From: an uncultured Brachyspira sp.
GTDB taxonomy: Bacteria; Spirochaetota; Brachyspiria; Brachyspirales; Brachyspiraceae
Reading direction: 5' to 3'
NCBI RefSeq assembly: GCF_949287625.1
Contig: NZ_CASEGO010000050.1
Coordinates: forward strand, 1-32,819
DNA length: 32,819 nt
Positions 15,327-23,368 of the stretch are shown here, piece after piece; position 1 is the first letter of the stretch, and the number at the start of each line of letters is the position of its first letter. Made by a program: the position numbers and the translations under genes. The notes below the pieces were generated by a model, which saw only the letters and a program-made list of their open reading frames with translations, searched no databases and was not told where the DNA came from.

Positions 15327-16340
15327 ATGATAAAGAATTTTGAAATTCATGATTACAGACAATTTAAAAATGCTAAGTTTGATAATTTTGCTAATATAAA
15401 CTTATTTGTAGGAGAAAATGATACAGGAAAAACTACAATATTAAAATTTTTATATTGTATAAGTTATGAATTAAAAAATATCGTAAATGCAAATATTAGA
15501 ACATGCAATATTTTTAAATATATTAATAATATATATACATTTAATAATTTCAAATTTGGTACTAGTAATAAACCTACAGATAAACTAAAAAAACTTTATT
15601 TATATGACGAAAACACTATTCATTTTAATTCTTATTTTTTAAATAGCAAAAATGAAATTATAACTTCTGATGATAATATTAATAATTATAATTATGACTA
15701 TAAACCTTTATTTATACCTGCTAAAGAAATCTTATCTATTATGAATGCTATTATTTATTTAAAAAATCAAAATATAGAAAGCGGATTTGATGATTCATAT
15801 ACTGATATAATTTATGAAATACTCGCAAGAAAAAATATTGATGAAAGAGAATTATTAAGCGTATTAAAAAATAAGTATGATTTCTATAATGGTAATATAC
15901 AAATTGATAAAAATACTAATATGATTAATTATTATAAAAATGATGGAAATATTTATAACATTAATATAACTGCTGAAGGAATAAAAAAACTAGGAATATT
16001 TGAAGTTCTTCATAATACTGGAAATTTAACAAAGAAAAGTATTTTATTTATTGATGAGCCAGAAAATAGTTTACACCCAAAAATGGTTCGTGAGCTTATG
16101 AGATTTTTGGCTGATATTTCAAAAGAAGGAGTACAAATATTTATGGCTAGTCATAATTCATTTGTTTTAAATCAGCTTAGCAATATTGCCATAAAAGATA
16201 ATTATCCTATAAACGTATATTTCTTTATAAAAGAAGATAATTACACAAAAATAGACGGAGCTTATGATTTATCAAAAGAGTTTCCTGATAATTCAATATC
16301 TGATGAGGCTTATGATATGTTTGTGGAGAGTAAAAATTGA
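15327..16340 (+). CDS. SMC/OLD-like AAA ATPase of a two-gene module
   Basis: 337 residues from ATG 15327 (an in-frame TTG at 15321 is the alternative; neither has a strong SD). Numbering from the TTG: Walker A GENDTGKTT (31-39), the FIPAKEIL motif seen in AAA_15/AAA_21 defence ATPases (131-138), a signature-like AEGIKKLG (218-225), Walker B ILFIDEPE (241-248) and the H-loop His in MASHN (278). There is no TOPRIM domain, unlike OLD nucleases. Such ATPases pair with an effector in PARIS, Septu and similar phage-defence systems. The stop overlaps the start of the next gene, so the two are translated together. AT content is even higher than in neighbouring genes, which suggests acquisition. Confidence 0.85.
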   Translation: MIKNFEIHDYRQFKNAKFDNFANINLFVGENDTGKTTILKFLYCISYELKNIVNANIRTCNIFKYINNIYTFNNFKFGTSNKPTDKLKKLYLYDENTIHFNSYFLNSKNEIITSDDNINNYNYDYKPLFIPAKEILSIMNAIIYLKNQNIESGFDDSYTDIIYEILARKNIDERELLSVLKNKYDFYNGNIQIDKNTNMINYYKNDGNIYNINITAEGIKKLGIFEVLHNTGNLTKKSILFIDEPENSLHPKMVRELMRFLADISKEGVQIFMASHNSFVLNQLSNIAIKDNYPINVYFFIKEDNYTKIDGAYDLSKEFPDNSISDEAYDMFVESKN

Positions 16341-16876
16341 GTAATAATAGTGAATGGATTGTAGAGTTTAAAGATAATTCATATTTTAGATTATCTGAAA
16401 ATCAATTCTATATACAAAATCAAAAAAATTATGAAGTTTGTAAAGATGATAATAAAGAACATTACAGCGGAATGAAAGAAATGGATTTTTGCTACTGTCA
16501 TGATAATTGTATTGATTTGATAGAGTGTAAAGAAGTAAATAATATGGATAAATCAAATTTAAAAGATGATTTAAGACTAAAAGCTTTGCATTCTTCTGCC
16601 TTATTAAAAACAGCTTTGTATGATGGAAATAATGATATCATAAAAACATTAAATAATCTAAATAAAAATTATAATACAAATATAGAACTAAAAGTTTATA
16701 TTATTTTCAAACAGTTTAATTCTAAAAATAAAACAATGATTCCTGACATTGTAAAAGAAATAGAAAACATCATAAAAAGAAGTCTTATATGTCCATTAGG
16801 TAAACTTTGGAATATTAGAGAAGTTCAAGTTTTAGATTATGAAACAGCCAAAAATAAACTTCAATATATAAAATAA
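16337..16876 (+). CDS. Small partner of the AAA ATPase, possible PD-(D/E)xK nuclease
   Basis: 179 residues, TTG start in the overlap with the TGA of the ATPase gene. Family not recognised. The stretch from D50 (MDF) to IECKE has Asp followed 13 residues later by E63-C64-K65, then a helix and a strand (LKVYIIFK), the layout of PD-(D/E)xK nucleases. Cysteines C52, C54, C58 and C64 with H55 crowd the same place and could bind metal. The likely role is the effector of the two-gene module, with the ATPase as sensor; this rests on the coupling and the motif only. It is not AriB, which has a TOPRIM fold, nor the HNH protein PtuB. Confidence 0.65.
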   Translation: MSNNSEWIVEFKDNSYFRLSENQFYIQNQKNYEVCKDDNKEHYSGMKEMDFCYCHDNCIDLIECKEVNNMDKSNLKDDLRLKALHSSALLKTALYDGNNDIIKTLNNLNKNYNTNIELKVYIIFKQFNSKNKTMIPDIVKEIENIIKRSLICPLGKLWNIREVQVLDYETAKNKLQYIK

Positions 16877-16916
16877 ATTAGTGTCTTTTTAAGATTAATA
16901 CAAATCCTTATAAACA

Positions 16917-16955
16917 TAAAAAAAGAGGAGTTTTGTAAAAAATAAAAACCCCTCT
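16917..16955 (-). terminator. Terminator of asd
   Basis: On the minus strand AGAGGGGTTTT pairs with AAAACTCCTCT (one G-U pair) and is followed by seven T. It lies between the converging ATPase module and asd. Confidence 0.85.
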
Positions 16956-16979
16956 CTATATAATAAAAATATTAATGAT

Positions 16980-18062
16980 TTATTTTTTTTCTGCTTTTTT
17001 TCTTACGCAAGTTCTTTTAGCTGCAGTTTTTTTAGCAGGAGCTTCTTCTCCTTTCTTTTCTAATTCTGGTAAAAGTAATTCTGCTATCTGAACTGCATTT
17101 GTAGCAGCACCTTTTCTTATTTGGTCTCCAGCACACCATAATACCAATGAGTTTTTAGCACTGATATCTTCTCTTATTCTTCCTACAAATATATCATCTT
17201 GATCTGATGTATCTAAAGGCATAGGGTATCTGAATTTCTCTGGATCATCAACTACTTTAACACCTTTAGCTTTTGATAATAAATCTCTAGCTTTTTTTAC
17301 AGTAATTTTCTTTTCTGTTTCTATAGTAATAGCTTCACTATGACTTCTTATAACTGGTACTCTTACACAAGTGCAGCTTATCTGCATATCAGGTGCATGA
17401 AGAATTTTTCTTCCTTCATTAGTCATTTTTAATTCTTCTTTAGTATATCCATTTTTATCAAAGGAGTCTATTTGAGGAATTAAGTTATGAAGTATTTGAT
17501 ATTTAAAAGTGCTGTTTTTAAGTTTGTTTCCAGCAACATAATCCTGTAATTGCTGTTCCAACTCTTCCATACCCTCTTTACCAGCACCAGAAACTGCCTG
17601 ATAAGTAGAAGCTATAATACGTTTAATTTTTCCAAACTTATGAAGCGGAGCTAATGCCACTAAAGCTATTATTGTAGAACAGTTAGGGTTAGATATTATA
17701 CCTTTATGTAATTTAACATCATCAGGATTAACCTCCGGCACAACCAAAGGAACATTCTTATCCATTCTAAAAGCACTGCTGTTATCTACAACAATACTTC
17801 CAGCCTTTACTGCTTCAGGACTGAGTTTTTTACTCAAATCAGCACCTACAGCAACTAATGTAATATCCATATTATTAAATGAATCTTTAGTTACTTTTTC
17901 TATTGTGTATTCTTTTTTATTGAATACTACTTTTTTTCCAGCTTCTCTGTTTCCAAGTAATCTTAATTCATTAATTGGAAATTTTCTCTCTTCTAGTACT
18001 TTGAGCATTTCCTGACCAACAGCACCAGAAGCTCCTAATAAACATAAATTTACTTTTTTCAT
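16980..18062 (-). CDS. asd: Aspartate-semialdehyde dehydrogenase
   Basis: 360 residues. The nucleotide-binding motif LLGASGAVGQEML is at 8-20, the catalytic Cys is C128 in SNPNCST, and RSHSEA carries the active-site His. The enzyme reduces aspartyl phosphate to aspartate semialdehyde, the branch point to lysine, diaminopimelate, threonine and methionine. The last ~20 residues (from EEAPAKK) form a Lys/Ala-rich tail beyond the normal end of the fold, with no known role. The SD is weak. Single gene with its own promoter (18107-18135) and terminator. Confidence 0.93.
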   Translation of the reverse strand: MKKVNLCLLGASGAVGQEMLKVLEERKFPINELRLLGNREAGKKVVFNKKEYTIEKVTKDSFNNMDITLVAVGADLSKKLSPEAVKAGSIVVDNSSAFRMDKNVPLVVPEVNPDDVKLHKGIISNPNCSTIIALVALAPLHKFGKIKRIIASTYQAVSGAGKEGMEELEQQLQDYVAGNKLKNSTFKYQILHNLIPQIDSFDKNGYTKEELKMTNEGRKILHAPDMQISCTCVRVPVIRSHSEAITIETEKKITVKKARDLLSKAKGVKVVDDPEKFRYPMPLDTSDQDDIFVGRIREDISAKNSLVLWCAGDQIRKGAATNAVQIAELLLPELEKKGEEAPAKKTAAKRTCVRKKAEKK

Positions 18063-18106
18063 GATGGTTACCGTTAATTATTTTTTTATTTATTTTTGTT
18101 CCTAAT

Positions 18107-18135
18107 ATTATATAATAATTGTATATTAAAATCAA
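18107..18135 (-). promoter_or_regulatory. asd promoter
   Basis: On the minus strand TTGATT (18135-18130), 17 bases, TATAAT (18112-18107); leader about 38 bases. Confidence 0.72.
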
Positions 18136-18270
18136 GAAGTTTTACTTGTTATACCAAATATATTTTTTTATTTAATATTATGATTATTTTATCTTATTAA
18201 AGTTATATAAAATATTATAAATAATGTTTTATAATTTTTTAATTTTTATTATCATTTTTAAAAATTATTA

Positions 18271-18458
18271 AATACCTAAACAGATATAGTTTGTCAAAAA
18301 ATAAATTTTTAAATTTTAGTATTATTTTTACACTTGCACTTTCGCGAATCGTATCCGAGCTTGTCGAGGATATAAGGTTCTTTTGGCGAAGCCCGCAGAG
18401 CGAAGGCGGTAAAAAGAACAATTAAAAAATTGACAAACTTAAAAATTTTTAGTATATA
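18271..18458 (+). repeat. Dispersed repeat copy d
   Basis: Left end on the minus strand: TTGACA (18297-18292), 17 bases, TATTTA, a degraded -10 pointing at asd. Right end on the plus strand: TTGACA (18430-18435), 17 bases, TATATA (18453-18458). The middle carries GCGTATCCGAG-like sequence and a GTTCTTTT...AAAAGAAC hairpin whose loop is 30 or so bases. Directly followed by copy e, with which it shares the last TATATA. Confidence 0.8.
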
Positions 18459-18764
18459 CCTAAACAACTATAATTTGTCAAAAATTAATTTTTTAAATTT
18501 AAAATATTTGCGGGGCTTTGCCCCAGACCCCACTTCTTTTGTTGCCACAAAGAAGCAAAAAGGCTATATTTCTGGCTAAATTTTACAATTTATTCTACAT
18601 GTAAAACATAATTAGTACTATTGAAGCGTATCCGAACTTGTTGAGGATATAAGGTTCTTTGACGCTGTCCGCCTGCGACCGAAGGAAGTACTGTTAAGTA
18701 TGGCGTGCAGTGGAAAAAAGAACAACATAAAAATTGACAAACTTAATAATTTTCAGTATAAACA
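18453..18764 (+). repeat. Dispersed repeat copy e, full length
   Basis: Left end on the minus strand: TTGACA (18481-18476), 17 bases, the same TATATA as copy d. Right end on the plus strand: TTGACA (18734-18739), 17 bases, TATAAA (18757-18762), facing birA 118 bases on. Core GGGGCTTTGCCCC, CTTCTTTTGTT/AAAGAAG hairpin, AAAACATAATTAGTAC block and GTTCTTT...AAAGAAC hairpin are all there. Confidence 0.82.
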
Positions 18765-18818
18765 AAAGTTCCAAATATTTTATGGTTTCCTCTAATTATG
18801 TTTGTAACGCTATTTAAA

Positions 18819-18850
18819 TAGTAAACCTTTTACGGTTTTAAAGTTGACAA
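18819..18850 (+). promoter_or_regulatory. Probable BirA operator
   Basis: TAGTAAACC (18819-18827), 14 bases, AGTTGACAA (18842-18850). The halves match the known biotin operator TTGTAAACC-N14/15-GGTTTACAA in 8/9 and 7/9 positions. It overlaps the -35 box of the birA promoter, which fits repression by holo-BirA when biotin is plentiful. Confidence 0.55.
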
Positions 18851-18871
18851 TTGTTTTCTATATGATATCAT
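18844..18871 (+). promoter_or_regulatory. Promoter of the birA-bio operon
   Basis: TTGACA (18844-18849), 16 bases ending in an extended TGA, TATCAT (18866-18871). The perfect palindrome TATGATATCATA (18861-18872) covers the -10. The predicted RNA start (about 18878) is almost at the birA ATG, so the message may be leaderless. Confidence 0.62.
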
Positions 18872-18879
18872 ACTATATT

Positions 18880-19863
18880 ATGAAGGGAAATATTAAAGAA
18901 AATATAATATCAATACTAGAATCAAATAAAGGACTTTTTATATCTGGAGAGAGATTAGCAGATGATCTGAATGTAAGCAGAGCAGCTGTATGGAAGGCAA
19001 TAAAATCATTAAAAAATGAAGGCTATAATATCAATTCCGTAAAAAATAAGGGATATTCTCTATCAAAAGAAACGGATATTATCTCATCAAATATAATAAA
19101 AAATAATATGCTTAAATATAAGGATAAGTTTAATTTTATTATATATAAAACAGTAGAATCAACTAATATAATAGCAAGAGAACTTGCAGCTAAAGGGAGA
19201 GAAAGCGGTACAGTAGTAATTGCAGAAGAACAGACAGAAGGATACGGAAGAAACGGTAAATCTTTTTTCTCTCCTTACGGCACAGGTATATATATGAGTA
19301 TAATACTCAATTTAAAAAAAGATAAAAAAATATTTAAAAGTTCATTTATTACCACAGCAGCAGCTATGGCTGTATCAAAATCAATAGAAAATACAACAAA
19401 TAAAAATACTTATATAAAATGGGTTAATGATGTATTTATTAATGATAAAAAAGTATGCGGAATACTTACAGAAGGAGCTTTCAGCTTTGAAGACAGAAAA
19501 CTTGATTATGCTGTTATAGGTATTGGAATAAATGTTAATTTTCCTAAAAAAGGCTTTCCTAAAGATATTAATGATACAGCAGATTCTATTAATTCTAACG
19601 ATTCAAATTCTGATATAAGAAATATTTTAATAGCTAGAATATTAGAAAATTTATGGGACTACTATTTTAATAATATATCATTTTACGATGAATATAAAAA
19701 GCGTTCTTTTTTAATAGGAAAGAAAGTTTCTATTAATATAGATAATAAAGAAAATATAATAAATGTATTAGATATAGATGAGAACTTTGCTTTAGTGGCA
19801 GAGTTTGAAGACGGAAGAGTAGATAAACTCACATCAGGAAGCATTAATTATAGAATTTCATGA
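18880..19863 (+). CDS. birA: Biotin-protein ligase and biotin operon repressor
   Basis: 327 residues from ATG 18880. A winged helix-turn-helix (about 1-62; VSRAAVWKAIKSLKNEGYNI) shows this is the bifunctional class II form. The catalytic domain has ESTN, EEQTEGYGRNGKSF for the biotinyl-AMP loop, KWVNDVFINDKKVCGILTE and a C-terminal SH3-like part. It charges biotin with ATP, attaches it to carriers such as MmdC, and represses the operon. A longer frame from the TTG at 18844 is rejected because that TTG is the first triplet of the -35 box. There is no SD before 18880. The bioB frame overlaps its stop. Confidence 0.9.
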   Translation: MKGNIKENIISILESNKGLFISGERLADDLNVSRAAVWKAIKSLKNEGYNINSVKNKGYSLSKETDIISSNIIKNNMLKYKDKFNFIIYKTVESTNIIARELAAKGRESGTVVIAEEQTEGYGRNGKSFFSPYGTGIYMSIILNLKKDKKIFKSSFITTAAAMAVSKSIENTTNKNTYIKWVNDVFINDKKVCGILTEGAFSFEDRKLDYAVIGIGINVNFPKKGFPKDINDTADSINSNDSNSDIRNILIARILENLWDYYFNNISFYDEYKKRSFLIGKKVSINIDNKENIINVLDIDENFALVAEFEDGRVDKLTSGSINYRIS

Positions 19864-19877
19864 AAACTGGAGGAGAA

Positions 19878-20879
19878 ATGAGTAATATTGAGGCAATTAT
19901 AAAAGAAGAAATATCTTTAGAAGAATTAAAACTAAAAATTATAAACGGATATAATATAACAAAAGAAGAGGCTTTAAAATTAGCAGACTCTCCATTAGAA
20001 GATTTATGCAAAGCGGCTGATAATATAAGAAAACATTTCTGTTCTAATGTGTTTGATATGTGTTCTATAATAAATGCTAAAAGCGGAAAATGTTCTGAAA
20101 ACTGCAAATTCTGTGCACAGTCGGCTCATTATGATACTAAATGCGAAGAGTATGATATTTTAGATAAAGATAAAATATTAGAGCAGGGTAAAAGCGATTT
20201 TGATAAAGGAGTTTTAAGATACTCTATAGTAACATCAGGCAGAGCATTGTATGGTAAAGAAGCAGATAAAGTATATGATGCTATAGAAACTCTTAATAAA
20301 GAAACTGACGGATATGTATGTGCATCTTTAGGACTTCTTGATGAGGAAGGATTTAAAAAAATGAAAGAGGCTGGACTTAAAAGAGTGCATAATAATTTGG
20401 AAGCCTCAAGAAACTTCTTTCCTAATGTATGTACTACTCATAGTTATGATGATAAAATAAATGCAATAAAGGCAGCCCAAAAAGCTGGAATGGTTGTATG
20501 CAGCGGCGGCATTATGGGTATGGGAGAGACTTGGGAAGATAGAATTGACATGGCATTAGAATTAAGAGAATTAGGCATAATGTCTATTCCTGTTAATATG
20601 CTTAATCCTATATCAAGCACTCCTTTTGAAAATATTACTCCTTTAACTTTAGAAGACATGAGAAGAATAGTAGCCATATACAGATTTATTAACCCAAAGG
20701 CATTTATAAGACTTGCAGGAGGAAGAGGACTTTTAGAAGACAAAGGAAAATCATGTTTCTTATCAGGAGCTAATGCCGCTATAACTGGAGATATGCTCAC
20801 TACTGCAGGCATTTCTATAGAAACAGATAAAAAAATGGCTGAAGAGTTAGGATATAAAATAGAATTAACAGAAGATTAA
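19878..20879 (+). CDS. bioB: Biotin synthase
   Basis: 333 residues. The radical-SAM CxxxCxxC motif is CSENCKFC, followed by AQSAHYDT; the other conserved parts, including EASRNFF, CSGGIMGMGE and RLAGGRG, bind SAM and the [2Fe-2S] cluster. It inserts sulfur into dethiobiotin, the last step of the pathway. The ATG at 19878 follows GGAGGAG closely; another ATG at 19860 overlaps the birA stop (ATGA) and would add six residues. Either way translation is tied to birA. Confidence 0.95.
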   Translation: MSNIEAIIKEEISLEELKLKIINGYNITKEEALKLADSPLEDLCKAADNIRKHFCSNVFDMCSIINAKSGKCSENCKFCAQSAHYDTKCEEYDILDKDKILEQGKSDFDKGVLRYSIVTSGRALYGKEADKVYDAIETLNKETDGYVCASLGLLDEEGFKKMKEAGLKRVHNNLEASRNFFPNVCTTHSYDDKINAIKAAQKAGMVVCSGGIMGMGETWEDRIDMALELRELGIMSIPVNMLNPISSTPFENITPLTLEDMRRIVAIYRFINPKAFIRLAGGRGLLEDKGKSCFLSGANAAITGDMLTTAGISIETDKKMAEELGYKIELTED

Positions 20880-20902
20880 CATTTTATTAAGGAACTATTA
20901 AT

Positions 20903-21568
20903 ATGGCTAAAGCACTTTTTATAACTGCCACTGGTACTGATATAGGCAAAACTTATGTATCAGCACTTATATGCAAACAGATGAAAGAAGAAGGATTTGA
21001 CATAGGGTATTATAAAGCAGCTTTAAGCGGAAGCAGTGATATAACAGACAGCGATGCTTGGTATGTAAAAGAGAGAGCTAATTTAACAGATTCTTATGAA
21101 GAGATGGTTTCATATACTTATAAACATGCATATTCTCCTCATTTGGCAGCACAAATTGAGGGCAATCCTCCAGATATGAAAGTTATAAAAAAGGCTTATA
21201 AAAATATTTCAAAAAATCACAAATATATGATAGTAGAAGGAAGCGGCGGTATAATATGCCCTATAAGATATGATGATAAAAAAATATTTTTAGAAGATAT
21301 TATAAAAGAGCTTGAATTGCCATGTTTAATAGTAGCAGATGCTGGTCTTGGTACAATTAATTCTACAGTTCTTACTATAGAATATATGAAAAGTAAAAAA
21401 ATAAAAATTAAAGGCATTATATTAAACAGATTTGAAGAAGCAAATGTTATGCATGAAGACAACAAAGAAATGATAGAAAAAATTACAAATATAAAGACTG
21501 TTGGTATTATTGATTCTGTAAATAACATGGAATTAAAAGCTGATAATATTTCCTCACTTTTTGAATAA
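20903..21568 (+). CDS. bioD: Dethiobiotin synthetase
   Basis: 221 residues. The P-loop ATGTDIGKTYVS (8-19), the substrate Lys in GYYKAALSGS and the EGSGGIICP motif fit BioD. It closes the ureido ring of dethiobiotin from 7,8-diaminopelargonate, CO2 and ATP in the cytoplasm. AAGGA precedes the ATG; 23 bases after bioB. Confidence 0.93.
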   Translation: MAKALFITATGTDIGKTYVSALICKQMKEEGFDIGYYKAALSGSSDITDSDAWYVKERANLTDSYEEMVSYTYKHAYSPHLAAQIEGNPPDMKVIKKAYKNISKNHKYMIVEGSGGIICPIRYDDKKIFLEDIIKELELPCLIVADAGLGTINSTVLTIEYMKSKKIKIKGIILNRFEEANVMHEDNKEMIEKITNIKTVGIIDSVNNMELKADNISSLFE

Positions 21569-21599
21569 TTATTAATTGTAATAATTATTTTTATATATT

Positions 21600-21659
21600 C
21601 TTTTTGCTTTTCTCCCTATTAGCAAAAAGAGTGTGCGGGAATATTTTTTACTTCCCGCA
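21600..21659 (+). terminator. Two hairpins between bioD and bioA
   Basis: Hairpin 1: CTTTTTGCT (21600-21608) with AGCAAAAAG (21621-21629). Hairpin 2: TGCGGGAA (21634-21641) with TTCCCGCA (21652-21659), loop rich in T. There is no T-run after either, so they may stabilise or attenuate the message rather than end it. Type is uncertain. Confidence 0.5.
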
Positions 21660-21684
21660 TATTATATAAAACAAAGGCTTATTT

Positions 21685-23025
21685 ATGACATTAGAAGAAA
21701 AAGATTTAAAATATATTTGGCACCCCTGCTCACAGATGAAAGATTATGAAGAGCTTTCTCCTATAATAATAGATAAAGCAAAAGGAATATATCTTTATGA
21801 TAAAAACGGCAAAGAATATATTGATATTGTAAGTTCTTGGTGGTGCAATTTACTTGGTCATTGCAATGAAAAAATAAATGCTTCTATAAAAGCACAGCTT
21901 GATAAATTGGAGCATGTAATATTTGCAAACTTCTCGCATGAAGGAGCTATTAAATTATGTGAAGAGCTTGTAAAGATACTTCCTAAAGGGCTTTGTAAAT
22001 TTAATTTTTCAGATAACGGATCATCATCGGTAGAGGCTGCCTTAAAAATGGCTTTTCAGTATCAGCATCAAATAGGCAATACTAAAAAAATAAAGTTTAT
22101 GTGCTTTACTGACGGTTATCATGGCGAAACTATAGGGGCATTATCCGTTGGAAGTTTGGACTTGTATGCAAAAATATACAAGCCTATGCTTATGGAAACT
22201 ATACATATAGAAGCACCCAACTGCTACAGATGCAAATATAATCAAAACAGAGAAACTTGCCAATGCGAATGTTTTTTAGACGCTGAAAAAAAGTTTGAAA
22301 AATATGCTGATGAAACTTGTGCTGTTATAATAGAGCCTTTGCTTCAGGCTTCTGCTGGAATGAGAATATATCCTCCGCTTTATTTAAAAAAGTTAAGAGA
22401 GCTTTGTGATAAATATAATGTAGTTTTTATTGCTGATGAAATTGCTACAAATTTCGGACGCACTGGAAAGATGTTTGCATGCGATCATGCCAATATAAGC
22501 CCAGATATAATGTGCATTTCAAAAGGTTTAACAGGCGGCTACATGCCAATGGCAATAACAATCACTACAGATAAAATATACAATGCCTTTTATGCTGACT
22601 ATAATGAAGGCAAGGCCTTTATGCATAGTCATACCTATAGCGGAAATCCTCTAGGCTGTTCTGCTGCTTTGGCTGTACAAAAAGTTTTGAGAGAAGATGA
22701 TATTCTAAATAAGGCACAAATAAGAGCAAAATATTTAAGTAATAAATTAAAAGAAAAATTATTAAATCACCCAAATATAGGAGAGATTAGAAATATAGGA
22801 CTTATTAATGCAATGGAATTAGTTACTGATAAAAATACAAAGGAAGGTTTTGACGCTAAACTTAGAATGGGTTATCAAATATATAAAAAAGCACTTCAGA
22901 GAGGATTATTATTAAGACCTTTGGGTAATGTTATATATTTTAATCCGCCTCTTATAATTAATGAAGAAGAGATAGATAAGGCTGTTGATTTATGCGTACA
23001 ATCTATCAATGATATTTTAGGTTAA
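21685..23025 (+). CDS. bioA: Adenosylmethionine-8-amino-7-oxononanoate aminotransferase
   Basis: 446 residues, class III PLP aminotransferase. IWHPCSQMKDYE at the start is typical of BioA; SSWWCNLLGH, DNGSSSVEAALKMA and DEIATNFGRTG follow; the PLP lysine is in CISKGLTGGYMP. Makes 7,8-diaminopelargonate from KAPA with SAM as amino donor. A Cys cluster (NCYRCKYNQNRETCQCEC) is a known variable feature of these enzymes and may bind metal. AAAGG lies before the ATG. No bioF or pimelate genes lie here, so the cell must make or import KAPA elsewhere. Confidence 0.94.
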   Translation: MTLEEKDLKYIWHPCSQMKDYEELSPIIIDKAKGIYLYDKNGKEYIDIVSSWWCNLLGHCNEKINASIKAQLDKLEHVIFANFSHEGAIKLCEELVKILPKGLCKFNFSDNGSSSVEAALKMAFQYQHQIGNTKKIKFMCFTDGYHGETIGALSVGSLDLYAKIYKPMLMETIHIEAPNCYRCKYNQNRETCQCECFLDAEKKFEKYADETCAVIIEPLLQASAGMRIYPPLYLKKLRELCDKYNVVFIADEIATNFGRTGKMFACDHANISPDIMCISKGLTGGYMPMAITITTDKIYNAFYADYNEGKAFMHSHTYSGNPLGCSAALAVQKVLREDDILNKAQIRAKYLSNKLKEKLLNHPNIGEIRNIGLINAMELVTDKNTKEGFDAKLRMGYQIYKKALQRGLLLRPLGNVIYFNPPLIINEEEIDKAVDLCVQSINDILG

Positions 23026-23050
23026 AAAATATAATTTTATTTGACCTTGT

Positions 23051-23368
23051 AGTATATACCTAAACAGATATAGTTTGTCAAAAAATAAATTTTTAAATTT
23101 AGTATTTGTGGGGACTAGTCCCCACACCCCCAGTTCTTTTGTTGGCACAGAACCAAAAAGACTGCATTTTTAGCTACAATTTCGGGCATTACCATACATT
23201 TAATACATATCTTTAAAATATAAAGTTCTAGCAATTGCGTTTTTTGTGAAGAGTATCTGAAGGATAAAAAATTTTTTGTGCTGCAAAAAAAGTTGATAAT
23301 TTTGTATAATGTGTATCAATTGACAAATAGTAATTGTTCCAGTATATACTATTGTTCCAGTATATACT
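23051..23368 (+). repeat. Dispersed repeat copy f, with an 18-base terminal duplication
   Basis: Left end on the minus strand: TTGACA (23081-23076), 17 bases, TATATA (23058-23053), antisense to bioA. Right end on the plus strand: TTGACA (23320-23325), 17 bases, TATATA (23343-23348). The right end is duplicated: ATTGTTCCAGTATATACT at 23333-23350 and again at 23351-23368. The middle is the subtype with ATTACCATACATTTAATAC, as in copy h. The element fills the gap after bioA and supplies the stop codon of the next gene. Confidence 0.8.

Noticed and set aside
18239..18421. 60-residue minus-strand ORF
   Set aside because: Lies in repeat copy d and repeats the same peptide pattern; no start signals.
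18844..18879. Twelve extra N-terminal codons on BirA
   Set aside because: The TTG start would be part of the -35 box; the winged-helix domain starts at 18880.
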